Numbered from the stretch's first letter, positions 44,626-56,815 are shown. The stretch is 64,000 nt of DNA from Timema cristinae (GCA_039000515.1 JBCFYV010002255.1:23371963-23435962), one strand, 5' to 3'. Notes: a model not told the origin generated them from the sequence alone. A program made the numbers and translations.

Positions 44626-45116
44626 AAAATAATTATAAATTTGCACAAAATGAGTGCTTATCGAAAATATATGTTTTGTAAACAACCCGTTAATGAAAAC
44701 CAAAGATTGAGAGAAACTTTATATTTGACAACTAGTTAACCATCGAATTAATTACTAGGCCACTTTTGGTGTATTATTAGAGTCCTTCTCCTTCTCAATC
44801 CACCCACTAAAGTTTTTCAAAGCAGTTATCAATTTACATGGCACTCTGTCAAAAGGTATTGATAAAGTTTAATATATGTCACTTTATAGCCCCTCCCTTT
44901 ATTAGTTACCGGTATATCACATTTTTATAGCCCCACTAAATAATATGGTGAGTATTTAAGTTATGTTATATTGAATTACATTTATTATTTTTGAATATAT
45001 GTTAGTTTATCATACGCAATTATGTACATTTAATATATCACCCATGTGTAAATATTTTTTTTAAATGCCTTAGTACATCAATGAAATCTATTAAGTTTTA
45101 CTTATTAATTAATACA

Positions 45117-45341
45117 TGTTACAATTACTGTACCAGGGAAGTTAATGTATGTTGGGTTGGTAACGCTAAAGTCATCAGTCAGCGCTAAAAAAAAATGATA
45201 ATGTGATATGTAGGGAGTAATATCTGTGCGTGAAACAATATGGTTATGATACAAGTATAAGTATACAAGTATATCTATGCTAGTTTAAAGTTGATCATTA
45301 CTATTATGTCTTTCAACTAACAGACAGTGGCACACGAAAAA
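45117..45341 (+). repeat. 5' LTR
   Basis: 225 bp from TGTTACAATTAC to CACGAAAAA; the last bases differ from the 3' LTR's CACGAAACA by one change. Confidence 0.85.
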
Positions 45342-45465
45342 TTGCGCAGTCGGTAGGTCATTACTTACAGTATAAATTTATTTACGTGTATAAATAAATA
45401 CGTATTTTGAAAACTCTTGTAACATCGATAATCATAGCGGATTCAAACAAGCCAAGTGTGTTTAG

Positions 45466-47110
45466 TTTGATGGAAATGTGAGTGAGAAGTGGCGCAAATT
45501 TAAGCAGAACTTTGAATTTTATATGTTAGTTTCTGGAAAAATTGAAAAGTCATTGGAAGTAAAAGCAGCAATACTTCTAAATCTTGTTGGAGAAGAAGCT
45601 GTAGAAGTACAAAACAAATTCAAGCTAACTGATAAAGAACGTAAAGACTACAATACTTCACTGGCTGCATTTGAGGCATATGCCAAACCAAGAGAAAACG
45701 TGCAATATAAACGATGTATGCTGTACTCTCGTAAACAAAAAATGGGAAAACCTTTGGATAATTTTGTAACAGATCTTAGGAATCTATTTCAGACATGCGA
45801 GTTTGGTGAGCAGTACTACTCCAGTTCTTTCAAACTTTGATTCATACAAGCCACTGATGATACAATGTTATGCCTCACAAGATGGCCTGGGATGTTGTCT
45901 TCTTCAAAATGAGCAGCCAGTTGCATATGTTTCAAGCAGTCTAACAGAGACTGAAAAGGGCTGGGCTCAGGTAGAAAAAGAGATGTTGGCAATAGTATAT
46001 GCTACAAGTAAATTTCACTTTTATATATATGGCCACTCTGTAAAAGTCTTGACAGATCATAAACCGATCGTGGTCCCATGGATAAGAATGTAGGTAAAAT
46101 ATTGTCTACTCTCCTTCAAAGACTGAAATATAATCTCAATGTTTAGTATATACCTGGAAAAACAATTTATATTGCAGATCTGCTGTCACGATCATACATA
46201 CCTGGTGAAGTTCCTGATGACCCTGGACTTAGTGAAATAGTACACAGTGTAAGTAAGCACATTCCGATGAGTGAGGCCCGTAAAACAGAATTTAGAACAG
46301 AAACTCTAGCAGATCATGTGCTTAAAATTGTCATGGACTTTATGGAAGTGGGTTGACCTCAAATACGTGGCCATGTTCCAGATCCATGTCACCTTTATGT
46401 GCCCCTGCATAGTGATCTTCATGTGGAAGATGGACTTTTGTTCTTAAATGACAGAATGTTATGCTAAGTAAACTAAGGATTAGAATGCTACATTACTTCA
46501 TGAGGGTCACTTGGGTGTGGAAAAGACTCAAGTTAGAACTAGAAAGTTTTTTTTGGACTGGTATGTCTAGTTATGTAATAAACCATGTAACTGATTGTAA
46601 GGTGTGTGAAAATTCCATGTATCTAATAAGAGGGAGCCACATTCTTCTAGAATATTTCAACACACCTCTCTCAGAACTCAAATTTTAACCATCTCAAACG
46701 TTCATGAGTCGTCTTGTAAGGACACATATACCAGTTTCCACAGCAAATCTACTCCCCAAGGCAGTACCTGATGTGAGTGAACAACTTGTTGCTGAACAAC
46801 GCAAAGTGAAAACACATTATGACAAAAGAGCTCCTCGAAAGCCGTTGATTTCAAAGACTGCCAAACAGTTGTACATAAAAGTAAAATATGGGGCTCAGCC
46901 CTGATTTTACATAAATATGAGCCTCCTCGCTCATACATTATACGTTATGAGCGGGGCAATGTATTGCGTCGAAATACGAAACATCTGAGGCAATCTAAAC
47001 ACCGGCCTCAACTAAATCAGGAGTTTCATACTAATTACCAGGGTGAATTACATAATACAATAGATGGTTCTAATGACACTTTTAATGAGGCTAGCAATAC
47101 AACTTATTAT
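45466..47110 (+). pseudogene. gag joined to RNase H/integrase remnants
   Basis: Gag-like part FDGNVSEKWRKFKQNFEFYM to FVTDLRNLFQTCEFG (45466-45805) runs straight into the end of the RT/RNase H linker and RNase H (NFDSYKPLMIQCYASQDGLG, AYVSSSLTETEKGWAQVEKE, LTDHKPIV; about 45835-46070) in another frame. Protease and nearly all RT are missing, so a deletion joins them near 45805-45812. An integrase H2C2 zinc-finger piece follows (LHEGHLGVEKTQ, CKVCEN; about 46490-46615). The catalytic core is absent, and an integrase C-terminus (LPKAVPDVSEQLVAEQRKVK) resumes near 46750. Several stops. It may have moved only with help from an intact relative. Confidence 0.8.
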
Positions 47111-47270
47111 GAACCCCAACATAATGCAGATTAACCTGTTGTGGATAACGCAGCTGTGAAAGAAGATAGAAGTAATACACCTATTGAGAACACAAATTAT
47201 GTTAATGCTAAATGTAGTAACCAGAAGTGGACGGTACATTGTAAAACCTAAAATATATTGATAAGGGGGA

Positions 47271-47529
47271 TGTATTATAAGTACTGTACCAGGGAAGTTA
47301 ATGTATGTTCGGTTGGTAACACCAAAGTCACCAGTCAGATCTTAAAAAAAGATAATGTGATCTGTAGTGAGTAGGTATCATCTTTACGTGAAACAATATG
47401 GTTATGATAAAAGTCATTAATATAATAACTATGCTAGTCTAAAGTTTATTATTATATATATTATTATTATTATTATTATTTATTATTATTATTATATCTT
47501 TCAAATAACATACAGTGGTACACGAAACA
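47271..47529 (+). repeat. 3' LTR
   Basis: 259 bp from TGTATTATAAGTAC to CACGAAACA, with an (ATT)n tract at about 47455-47500 absent from the 5' LTR. Confidence 0.85.
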
Positions 47530-47534
47530 ATACG

Positions 47535-48835
47535 CACTATGTTTTAGGGAAACCTGCATCTCAAATTTAATTGAAACATTAATAAAAAAATTACAAAATT
47601 GCACAAAGCCTTATTTATTGGCTATCCTTATGAAAGTAGTAATGGAATAAGTAAGGTACCTATAGCTAAATTAATTCTCATACCAAAATTCAAAATTAAA
47701 TTGTTTTCAGTTATCACAACTTATTTATGGCAAGAAACTAGTTTATTCAAATAAAATTACACAATATTGAATAGTAAATTACGTGAAGATTAATGAATAA
47801 GAATCCATTATTATTTGCCCATATGTACCTACATATATTATTGTTTATTATTGTGATGGTGCTTAATTTTCTGCAACTTTTATTTCTATCCCAAAGTATT
47901 TCCTTATTAATTATCTGCTAATTATATTTTTCGTTTCGTTGATATACTTATTTCTATTTTTAGTGTTTATCTCACATTTATGTATAAAATCCACTTATCC
48001 ATATTATCACACATTTTTCAAAATTATCTTAACTGTAAAATTGTAATGGTACTGTTGTCTTTTATGTTTTGTGTATTTTGCTAAAAATAAGTTTGGTTTT
48101 GATTGTTTAAATTTATTTCATGATAAAATATTTTAAATGCTTCTTAATCTTTAAAACTTTAAACTATTGTAAAATTTCAATTTATGTAAATCCATAGTCC
48201 TAAAAGTGAGATCTTGCTCTTTGGATCATGCAATTAATTATAAAATAAAAAATAATTAAAACCTAATTCATCTTGAGCTATATCAATGGAAACTGAAGGA
48301 CTTGTTGGAAATTAAATAATCTTCAACACATGCTATAACCAAATAATAATTATTTGGAATTTACTTTGTATTTCTTTTGTATGTTGATTATATGTCAATA
48401 ATATTATTTAATATCCTAAAATCAAATTAATATTAGTTTTATATTAAAATCCTACCAGGTAAATGTTTAATACTTCTTGTATTAATATTAAAGTGATATA
48501 AACTTAAAATTAGAAGGTTTTTATTAGTTCAATAAATGAATTATTATATATATGATAATTAGATTTATATATATTCTATATAAGAATATATATATATACT
48601 TATTATATGAAATCAAATTTTTAAAATATTTTTACCTAACTTACAGAACCAGAAGGGCTTGTCGATAGTGCTGCGGCTTTGTGATTAAGTATACAACTAG
48701 GTTTCACCTTTCCTATTTTTTTATTGGTGGGATACCTCCTATATAGAAACTGTGCTATATCACGTGGTATGGAATTCATTCTGTTTGAATTTCTATTACT
48801 CGTTCGGCCGCAGTAGCTCTGTAATCGCGTGAGAA
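47535..48835. other. AT-rich upstream region of Clic
   Basis: Very AT-rich, with TA-repeat pieces near 48545-48600. No exon or mobile element recognised. Confidence 0.4.
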
Positions 48836-48980
48836 CTGAAAAAAGCATATTAGATCTGTGAACCGATTATACGTTTTTCAGTTGTTTCAGAACGACAAGT
48901 GCTTAATTTTATTAAGTGAAATTTGTGTAAGAGTTGCGTTTGTGAAGTGTTACTTTTAATATATTTTTAAGTTTTTCACT
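48836..48980 (+). promoter_or_regulatory. Presumed 5' UTR / promoter of Clic
   Basis: The ~145 bp before the Clic start codon contain an arthropod initiator-like TTCAGTTG at about 48878-48884 and no upstream ATG shortly before the start. No TATA box at the right distance was seen, so this is a suggestion. Confidence 0.3.
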
Positions 48981-49049
48981 ATGGCAGATGATTCAATTCA
49001 AAATGGAACAACAAATGGAGATGTTCCTGAAATTGAACTAATTATCAAG
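48981..49049 (+). CDS. Clic: Clic, first coding exon (chloride intracellular channel)
   Basis: 23 codons from ATG: MADDSIQNGTTNGDVPEIEL followed by IIK, ending at AAG|GTAAGT, a strong donor in phase 0. The run G-x-x-P-x-I-E-L-I-I-K is the N-terminus of insect CLIC proteins (Drosophila Clic, C. elegans EXC-4 family). In that family a glutathione-transferase-like fold follows, with a redox-active Cys in the next exon. CLIC proteins switch between soluble and membrane-inserted forms and are linked to anion conductance and tubulogenesis. The rest of the gene is not visible, so intron 1 is over 14.9 kb here. The exon is too short for routine ORF finding. Confidence rests on the peptide match, the Met context and the splice site. 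Confidence 0.8.
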
Positions 49050-49853
49050 GTAAGTGATAAAAATATTCAAGGCACTTCTGCGGGTAGTCTCTTTTCAACG
49101 CGCTAAAATGGCAGATAGCCGCATTAGGTCCGCCCATTTGAGTTATTGTTAGTGAAACTGGCAATAACTCATTCAAGGCGATCTTTATTTACTCCTAAAT
49201 GTTTTATATTTGACCTATTACTATTATTGTGTTTGGAATTTCATGGAAGAAGAGGTTATGTAGGTGTGTGAAGGAATACTTGTAAAGCTTCCTACTTGGT
49301 TGAGAACCATTTGGTCGGCTAAATGCATCACTTCTTCGTTCTAGATAATTAGGTTGGTTTTCTTATTAAGTGTAATAAGCGTTATGTCGGGACAGGATAA
49401 AACCTCAGATTTGTATTTTTTTTACATCTCAAAAACAATAATGTATTTCCACTTTAAAATATATTCGTTTATACCTATTATAAAGTTGTATAAGCTTGGC
49501 ATTAAGACAAAATCATTTTATTTCACGTTTACTACAAATATATTTTCCAGCTATAGCCTTCAAAACTCAACCTCATTCGAATTTATCTTATCAGTTATCC
49601 TCTCTTTAGCACCTTGTCTTACAAAGGTATCTTGTGTATTCAAACTTCCCAACTATAATTTTGTGTGCACGCCTTTTTTTTTTTTTTTTAAGTGGCTACC
49701 AACTTTAAACCCTAATTTTACACAGCCTTACATACTATATTTGTTTAATTTGGATATTAATTTGTATATCCTTTACTCAAAAGGCTAGACAAGTTCAGTG
49801 GAAGATTAAAATAAGTTAACTAAATTCAAGAGATTTTGATAAAAACACCCTAA

Positions 49854-50380
49854 TGCCGGGATCACGATCAACTTAACGTAAAGGACCTCATGTGTTTAAA
49901 TGGAAGCGATCACGATGCACTTAACTTAACGTTGACTTGCAGTTAACTTAACGTAAGAGATGTCTTGGAGGTCCTTTACTTTACTTTACATTACTTGAAG
50001 GGTATCACATGATCTAGCCAGCCAATCACTATATGAGTCACGTCAATGGGGCTATTTAGCAATTCATTTGTTTGTATTATGACCAATGTTTACTCTTTAG
50101 CGTAAGTTCTAGTGATCGGACATTGAACAAAATAATAAACTAAAATAGGGAACTAAATTTATCAAAAAAGTTTAATAATATATATATTTATTATAGTGAT
50201 AGAAAATTGTAAACATTCACAGATCATCACTTTACAAATAGTACAAAACCACAGATCATACTCGAGAATGCATATGTTTGCTCGAGTTGTTACGTTAAGT
50301 GAATCGTGATCACACATATGTTAAGCTAACTTTAAGTGAACATTACATTAAGCTACGTTAAGTTGATCGTGATCCCGGCA
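49854..50380. mobile_element. 527-bp MITE with subterminal repeats, TAA target duplication
   Basis: Ends TGCCGGGATCACGATCAACT and exact inverted counterpart (27 bp), flanked by TAA at 49851-49853 and 50381-50383. Inside each end a second copy of the GATCACGAT-nn-ACTTAAC motif appears (about 49908 and 50290), plus several TTAACGT pieces. The 3-bp TAA duplication fits PIF/Harbinger. Noncoding. Confidence 0.85.
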
Positions 50381-50383
50381 TAA

Positions 50384-51124
50384 GGCCTATAGTAATGTAC
50401 CAACAGTTAACCAGTATAGTAGTTGAAGTTATAGTTTATAAGTCTGATCAAAGGCCATCTTTTTAATCCATAAGCAATAAGAGAAAGGGACATACATATG
50501 AATGAACAAATCCGTAAGTTTCCCATCCTTGCATTAGAAAAGAGGGTCCTTTACGATTATATAAATTAGATATTTCATAAGTCACTATATTTATTTTGCA
50601 AAAGTTATAGCTGCCTAACATAATGGCCTCACTATGCGAAGTTGGGGCTCAAACGAAGCTACATGGAAAGTATTATTGATGTAAATTTTAGCTTATTTTT
50701 ATATTCCTCTTCAATACCTAGAGGTTAGTAGCTTGTGTTAGGATAATATAAAATTTAAACACTTTTTACACCAATAATGTTTTTTAAGACCACATTAAAT
50801 TGTTGTACAAGAAAAATGTAATTTTAGTAAAAAAAAAATTGTTGACATCTTTTTGGGAGACTTCACTGTGGGTAAGGGGGACCCCCCCGCCACACACCAC
50901 AACACCACCAAAAAAGACTCCCAGAAAAATAAATGTGTGTAGGCTAAAGACCATGTGAAACATCCTTTTGCATATCATTACAGCGCATGAAATCTTTTAG
51001 GATATGTCTAGAAAGCTTGAAGCATTTAACATTGACAAAAGTTACAATATTTATGTTACAGAAATTATTAAAGATTATAGCTTTGTAAAACTTACCATTC
51101 AGTTGTATGCCTATGTACTGATTA
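50384..51124. other. Stretch without genes
   Basis: Contains a C/CA-rich spot at 50880-50915. No feature supported. Confidence 0.4.
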
Positions 51125-51305
51125 CACTAATGTGTTAGGGATTAGGAAGGTTGGATATAGAGTAAGTGTAGCCTATTTGCATGGAAGGAGATGGAAAACC
51201 ATTTAAGTAAACAATGCGCTAGATTCAACCAGGATTTGAACCCCAATCTTCTCGTAATGAGCTGGCCAGTCATGTGAAGATTTCGCTCTGATCACAAGAT
51301 AAATT
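51125..51305 (-). repeat. SINE family B copy
   Basis: Minus-strand body (GATTAGGAAGG, TTTGCATGGAAGGAGATGG) and head (CAGGATTTGAACCCC). No conserved tail visible. Confidence 0.6.
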
Positions 51306-51706
51306 ATAATTAGGTTTTTCGCAGATAAAATCCATGATGAAGGCACATCACTCAGTTTGTTAAGCAGCTGACAATATTTATTTGTCATTGTGTTGTATGC
51401 GCTTACAAAAGTAATGTCTTCTGATTTATTATTATTTCCCCCGAGTTTTAACTAATCTGTCATGTTTTACTCATACATGTCAAATTACACTTCCTAATGT
51501 GGTAGAAATAAGAAGGTTAGAATTTAGATGAAATTTATTTGTATGTAGAGAGAGTGGGACATAATTTATGAATAAAACACCTTCGTTACATTTAATTGTT
51601 TTTGGCAGTTAAGCCTATTTCGAGAGAGACCCCTAAGAACATATGACCACCGATAATGGATTTCTATGAACTATTATTTATTTGTTATACTAAATGAGCA
51701 CTTTAT

Positions 51707-52135
51707 CAGGGTGTCTACCATCTGGGAAAATCAGGGAAAAGGGGAATTAGTCGGGAATTTGAAGTGATCAGGAAAAAACGGGAATAAGTCGGGAATTTGG
51801 TAAATTACAAAAAAAAAATCTGGGAAAATGTGGTTTTACTCAAAATATGAAGTATAATAATCATTAAAATAGTAAATAATAATGTTTCAAACTGTAGTTT
51901 TTTTTGTAGTTGTGTAATATGTTTTATAATTCCTAGTAAATGATGTTAATACGAATTTAAAAAAAATGTTTATTCAAATTTTAAAACTTATTATTATTCA
52001 TAAAAAGGATTAATAAGTAAATGAGGGCAGAGTTGGGGAATTAGAAGGATTTTACATACTTTTTAGTTTAGGAAATGATCAGGGGAAATCAGGAAAAAGT
52101 CGGAATTTCATTGGTCAAGTTGAGTAGACACCATG
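51707..52135. mobile_element. hAT-like MITE (GGGAAAA-rich)
   Basis: Ends CAGGGTGTCTACC and inverted CATGGTGTCTACTC, with repeated GGGAATTTG/CAGGGAAAA motifs just inside both ends. No clear duplication at the flanks. Confidence 0.55.
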
Positions 52136-52414
52136 TTTATGAACCAACTATGCTCATAACTTACAAACTAACTTTATCCTATAGTAGCCACAACACTCAA
52201 TAGTCCCTGGAACAAACATGTATGCAGATCCTAACATAGATATCCATTAAGTATGAAAATAAATATTTTACTCGATTATACACAATCTTATTAAAACTGT
52301 GTTTGTGTAATCATGGCAGGCATTTTGTTCTTCAATAAATGTAATAGGACTAATAGAGATAGAAAAGAAAAATGTTGTGTATGGGTTATAATTTCAATAG
52401 TTCTGTACTGTATA

Positions 52415-52690
52415 GTTGACCTCAGTGTTTTTGGGGTAAAACGCTTGCTCGCATCAAGATCCGATGTCCGTGGGCTCAAACCCAACCAGGGTCAACAGAT
52501 TTTTCTTGAGCGAAAAAAGTCTGTACCACAACTTTCTTAGAAGGGGAAGTAAAGTCGCCGGTCCCATGTCGATGTGATGGCCATATGTGAAAATACCTTT
52601 CCGGCAAAATTGGTAGGCACTTCGACTTTTGCTCATAGAAATTCTCATGTGCCGATACAATCAGTCAGTTCAAAAAGTGCATGTTCAACA
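52415..52690 (+). repeat. SINE family D copy
   Basis: Matches 29655-29945 along its length: CTCAGTGTTTTTGGGGTAAA, GGGCTCAAACCCAACC, TGTGAAAATACCTTT, CAGTTCAAAAAGTGCATG. Confidence 0.6.
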
Positions 52691-52729
52691 TTTCAAATTA
52701 ATTGAAAAATAAAATCTAAAGGGCAGACT

Positions 52730-52875
52730 GGATTTTCTATTATGGGCGGACCAAGTTTTGAATCCCGATTGGGTATAGAGAGTTTTTTTTCCTTTAAATG
52801 ATTATCCACTCTTTTCATGGAAATGCGGATACATTTGCTTTAAATAAACTATACCTTCCTCATATCTACCCTACC
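52730..52875 (+). repeat. SINE family B copy (partial)
   Basis: Head end (GTTTTGAATCCCGATTGGGT) and body (AATGATTATCCACTC, GAAATGCGGATACATTTGC); 3' tail missing. Confidence 0.55.
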
Positions 52876-53329
52876 AGAAAATATCCAGATTCATAGAACA
52901 GGGGGGCAGGGGTAGTCCAGGGTGACTTTGCTATCTATCAGGAACTACAATAAATAGCTTTCAGGGGTATCCATATTTCACTATTTTTTGTACGGTGGAT
53001 CACTCCAAACATCAAGAGAAGATTTAAATTTTCTAAATGTTTCCAAATTAGGAGCTCTCAAAATAGCTTCTAGGACCATTCAATTCTAAAATATGTCCTA
53101 GAGTCAAGTTCCTGTAAAAAAAAACCTCCCCCTCTCTGATTAGGACCGTTTTTTTTTTACCTTTTCTAACCCCCGCCCCTTCCATAAATAAAGTCACGGA
53201 TGTTCTACATAATATATTATTGTTTGACCTATATACTCTACTTGTAGCTGAGCACACATTACAAGACGTGGACTAATAATGACTTTCTGATACAGACCTT
53301 ATTAGTGTTATGAGAATATAAACCAGGGG

Positions 53330-53420
53330 TCTGCAATATTTTTGAGCCGTTATTGACGTCAAAGGTCCCGCGATCACCATGCGTTTCTCCACTCCACTTT
53401 TAATTTTTGTTTTCTATACA
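53330..53420. repeat. Repeat fragment shared with 58640-58740 (inverted)
   Basis: CAGGGGTCTGCAATATTTTT start, then TCAAAGGTCCCGCGATCACC and CTCCACTCCACTTTT, reappears inverted at 58640-58740. hAT-MITE-like ends, family uncertain. Confidence 0.45.
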
Positions 53421-54654
53421 TCTTGTATTTACCTTAAACCTTAAATTCAATATTTTCTCCAACTAGCATAGTAAAAAAAAAAGCTACAAAATTAAATGCA
53501 TTTATTTATAAGCTCTTAATTTATTTATTCTTGTTTATTTGATGATGTTAGTAATTAAGGGCAGAGATCAAATACTTTTAAGTTCTAAACATTTGTTTTA
53601 ACATTTATAAACTAACATAGCACCTGGTCCCTTTGAGTGCGAGAATTTACACTAAGCCCTTCTTAAATAAAGGTATACTTGGTGGCTTTTTTGTAGCAGG
53701 GGAGTAGAGTTTCAGGAGGTGGCATTCACTGTCTCTTGAAAACAATTGTTCCCTTCGGAACAAATTGCCTCTTCCCCCCCCCCCCCCCCCCTTTTTTTAT
53801 TTCCTCACTGATACAATAATTATTATATATTAAAATCAAACTTTCGGTTCTTAAGTCAACAAATTAAAATTTTAATACAAAAAGGGCTAGGACCGCTCCA
53901 AATAATATCTTCTAGAAACATCAGTCTCAAAAAGTTTTTCTCGCATAGGATTTCTTCAAATAGATTCAAGAAAATAATATTGTCTACACAAATTCCATGT
54001 GAGGAGTATTCCAATAGATTAAAGGCATCCTATTATCAAAGGTTTGCTGGGAGAGAACCTCCAAGAGCTCTTTAGGATGGGATCAAGTCCCAGAAAATCC
54101 CTTTTTGCCAATCCCCCCCCCCCCCTGCCGTGTAAGGATGCCAAGGCGAGACCGGAAAACATCTAACAAGAGAACGTTGCAATCCGACAGTGAGGAGCGG
54201 CAGAATCATCTGCTTCATCCTTGGCCCATATCAGCGTCAGAAAGAAAGTCAACGGGCTAGAACAGGTTTTGTTTTTACTATGGCGGGGACTGCCCGTGAT
54301 GATGGGTGGCGTTATGGTGCATAGCTGCGGCTGTATGGAGACAAAGGCAGGGTTGCCACGCGCCTGGGTAGCCGGGGGAAAAAACGGAAAACAAAAGTAA
54401 TTTTTCAAAATCTACTAAAAATATTGGAATATTTGTAAATTATTTGTGGACATTTAAATGAAAGCTTAAAATAAATTAGTGTGTCTTTGGATATCCGAAA
54501 AGTGAACTTGAGAATTTAAAACGCTGATTCAAACATGTCTTACTACCCCTTATATAAGGGTTGTTAAGTGACAGAAGAAGTATTTCCTCATCAATCTAAA
54601 CCATCAAGTTTTAACAACATCACTTCACACTTGTCAGTTTGAAATTTTATTTTA
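53421..54654. other. Stretch without genes
   Basis: Contains poly(C) tracts at 53775-53792 and about 54112-54124. GC-richer segment 54125-54380 has no coding frame I can assign. Confidence 0.35.
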
Positions 54655-54850
54655 TATGATAATTATTACTCTAATGAGGTAGAAGGACGAAGGAATCGTT
54701 TTAGGGGTAATCTAACCGCATTTGCTTGGAAGGAAAGTGAGAAATTATTTAGGCAAAACCAACCTTACCGGGATTTGAACCCCGATCTTTCCGTCAACAG
54801 CAGGAGAGGGATGCCGGCTTAGACCATTCGGCCAATGACGCGGGTTTTAA
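54655..54850 (-). repeat. SINE family B copy
   Basis: Body (CGCATTTGCTTGGAAGG) and head (CGGGATTTGAACCCCGATC, CTTAGACCATTCGGCC) in minus orientation. First of three neighbouring SINEs. Confidence 0.7.
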
Positions 54851-54864
54851 ATCATTATTTTTTA

Positions 54865-55092
54865 TCACTGCGTTTTACTACCCGTTTGGGTTATACGCCT
54901 ATGTCCTCTTTGCACTAATGGGTTTAGGATTAGGAAGGTTTTATTTAGTTAATGCACCCGCATTTGTGTGAAGCGAGAATGAAAAACCATTTGGGGAAAA
55001 CAAGCCTACCGGCATCGAACCCTAATCTCCCGTCTCCGCCAGTCTAGTCCAACAAGAGGTAGCGCGTTAGACCACTTGGCCACCGAAGCGGT
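54865..55092 (-). repeat. SINE family B copy, near full length
   Basis: Tail (TTTTACTACCCGTTTGGGTT), body (GCACCCGCATTTGTGTGAAG), head (GGCATCGAACCCTAATC, GCGCGTTAGACCACTTGGCC), minus orientation. Confidence 0.8.
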
Positions 55093-55097
55093 TTAAA

Positions 55098-55380
55098 ATT
55101 ATTATTATTATTAGCACCGCGTCTTACTACCCGTTCGGGTTATACGCACTTACGCTAATGTGTAATGGTAGGGTGATTGTGAGATGAAATGAGGACCTAA
55201 AGTTTAACGTGGAATCCGAACCACGGTGGAGGCCTGGCATTCCCACATTCACAAATGTCTTGTCAGAGGTGAAGGAAGGGTTTGGAAATCAGATAAATCT
55301 GTTTCCGGACCGAGGATTGAACCTCGGCCCCAGCATAGAAGTCTGACACCTTACCCTAGACCACCAGGTCACCTACATTT
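55098..55380 (-). repeat. SINE family A copy, near full length
   Basis: (ATT)n, tail (ACCGCGTCTTACTACCCG), body (CACGGTGGAGGCCTGGCATT), head (GAGGATTGAACCTCGG, ACCCTAGACCACCAGG), minus orientation. Confidence 0.85.
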
Positions 55381-56085
55381 AGTAATAAATTGTCCCCGGC
55401 GTAGGCGCACTTGTTATGGCTCGTGTGCAACCAACCGCCTTCGAGGAACTGACGTGAACGGGTCTACTAAATATGGAAGCTAGTCTTACACCACTACTTT
55501 CTCTAATTTCGAGAAAGATGGAACGCAGCTTATTGACTACCATTCGGCCAGATATTTATTCATGATTAATCTCCCGTCTTCATTTTGATAAGATTACATT
55601 TTAATCGTCACACTATCTGGCTATTTAATTGATTGCCAATTATATTCCTTTTCCTGGGGTAACCCTTGCTCTCTCTATCTTTGGCAGTGCCACACCTAGG
55701 GGGAAGGTCAAGTGGGGCAGTTGCCCCCTCCCCATTTTCCCTAGACATCAACAAACCATATTGAACACTTGTTATAGAACGATAAAACACTTAAAGCTCT
55801 TGTGAGAATACTATGTTGAATTATATTTGGCGTAGTCGTAACGGGTAACAAAAATTATTAAAGACAAGGCTTGCTCAAAGACGTGCGAATTGTTAGTCAC
55901 TAAAGTGTCTCTAAGATGTCAAATTAGGAGCATATATACAGTATAAATAATAGCTCTGATATATTGTATGTAAGACCATAGTCGAGACGGATGGTTTGGA
56001 GATCTTTGAAGGCTTCATTCAATCCCCCTTCCCAAACTTCTTTTCTAGAACCGCGTCTTCTCTTTCGAGTATCAAGTATTAAATA
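55381..56085. other. Stretch without genes
   Basis: No exon or clear element. 55690-55735 (GGGGCAGTTGCCCC) resembles hAT-end sequence but lacks a partner. Confidence 0.35.
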
Positions 56086-56089
56086 CGCG

Positions 56090-56272
56090 AATCGTTTTAG
56101 GGCTAGGGAGGTTATATTTACAGGGATTGTACCATCATTTGAGTAGAGGGAGAGTGGAAAAACCAGCCCTCAGTACACCTGACCGAGATTCGAACCTCGA
56201 TCTTTGTCATCGGCAGTCTAGTCTAATGTGAGAGTAGCGCTTTAGACCATACGGCTACCGAAGCGAGTTCTC
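56090..56272 (-). repeat. SINE family B copy
   Basis: Body (GGGCTAGGGAGG, GAGTAGAGGGAGAGTGG) and a well-kept head (GAGATTCGAACCTCGATC, GCTTTAGACCATACGGC), minus orientation. Confidence 0.7.
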
Positions 56273-56334
56273 CAAAACTTTATACTATTTTTTTTACTAA
56301 TACTACCATATTTAAAATCATAATACACAATAAA

Positions 56335-56420
56335 AGCTCAACCCACTTCGTTGTGTGCATGGTCTAGCGCGCTACTTTAGTGTTAAACTAGACTGCCGAT
56401 GACCGAGAGACAGGGAAGGG
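56335..56420 (+). repeat. SINE family B head fragment
   Basis: GCATGGTCTAGCGCGCTACT ... AGACTGCCGATGACCGAGAG, the A-box side of a family B head only. Confidence 0.5.
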
Positions 56421-56599
56421 AATATACTTAAGTCGCCGAGCAATAGACGCATACACCATAAATAGTATCAAATCGTGGGCGTGTTCTCTAAATATTAGTC
56501 CAAAGTTGGGCATGTGAGGGCATACTTCATAAGGTACACCCAATTTTCAAACCCTTATCGGGGAGGCTACGATGTGGGGGAGCAAGTTGCTAAAAAAAA

Positions 56600-56815
56600 C
56601 TTTTTTTTTAATTGCTTGGCTACACTAAAAAGGTCCCACTGCCATTGATTGGTTTATTTAATGTTCTTGCAACCGGCATGCATGAGTCCAATTCCCTTAC
56701 GAATGGACATATCTGTGTCGTGGTCTTCCCGCTGGGTTTGCCAGTCAATACCCTGAACACGGTTCTAGATTCTTCCATTCGTAGCTCCACTCTCGATCAA
56801 TTCGGGCCGTAGAAG
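56600..56815 (-). repeat. LINE ORF2 3' fragment
   Basis: Minus strand reads ELRMEESRTVFRVLTGKPSG, comparable to the LINE C-terminal region at 23525-23800 (VFRLIMGNPNG). Interrupted by stops. Confidence 0.55.

Larger units (their letters stand above)
45117..47529 (+). mobile_element. LTR retrotransposon (Ty3/gypsy), internally deleted
   Basis: 5' LTR 45117-45341 and 3' LTR 47271-47529 align over their length (both with CTGTACCAGGGAAGTTAATG); the 3' LTR is longer by an (ATT)n expansion. A PBS-like TTGCGCAGTCGGTAGG follows the 5' LTR, and the purine tract AAGGGGGA precedes the 3' LTR. Flanks ATACA and ATACG suggest a 5-bp duplication with one change. At 2.4 kb it lacks most of pol. Confidence 0.88.

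Noticed and set aside
49354..49788. 144-codon plus-strand frame after the Clic exon
   Set aside because: Phe/Ile/Tyr/Leu-rich translation of AT-rich DNA, including a poly-T tract; no conserved motif and no match to the expected CLIC exon.
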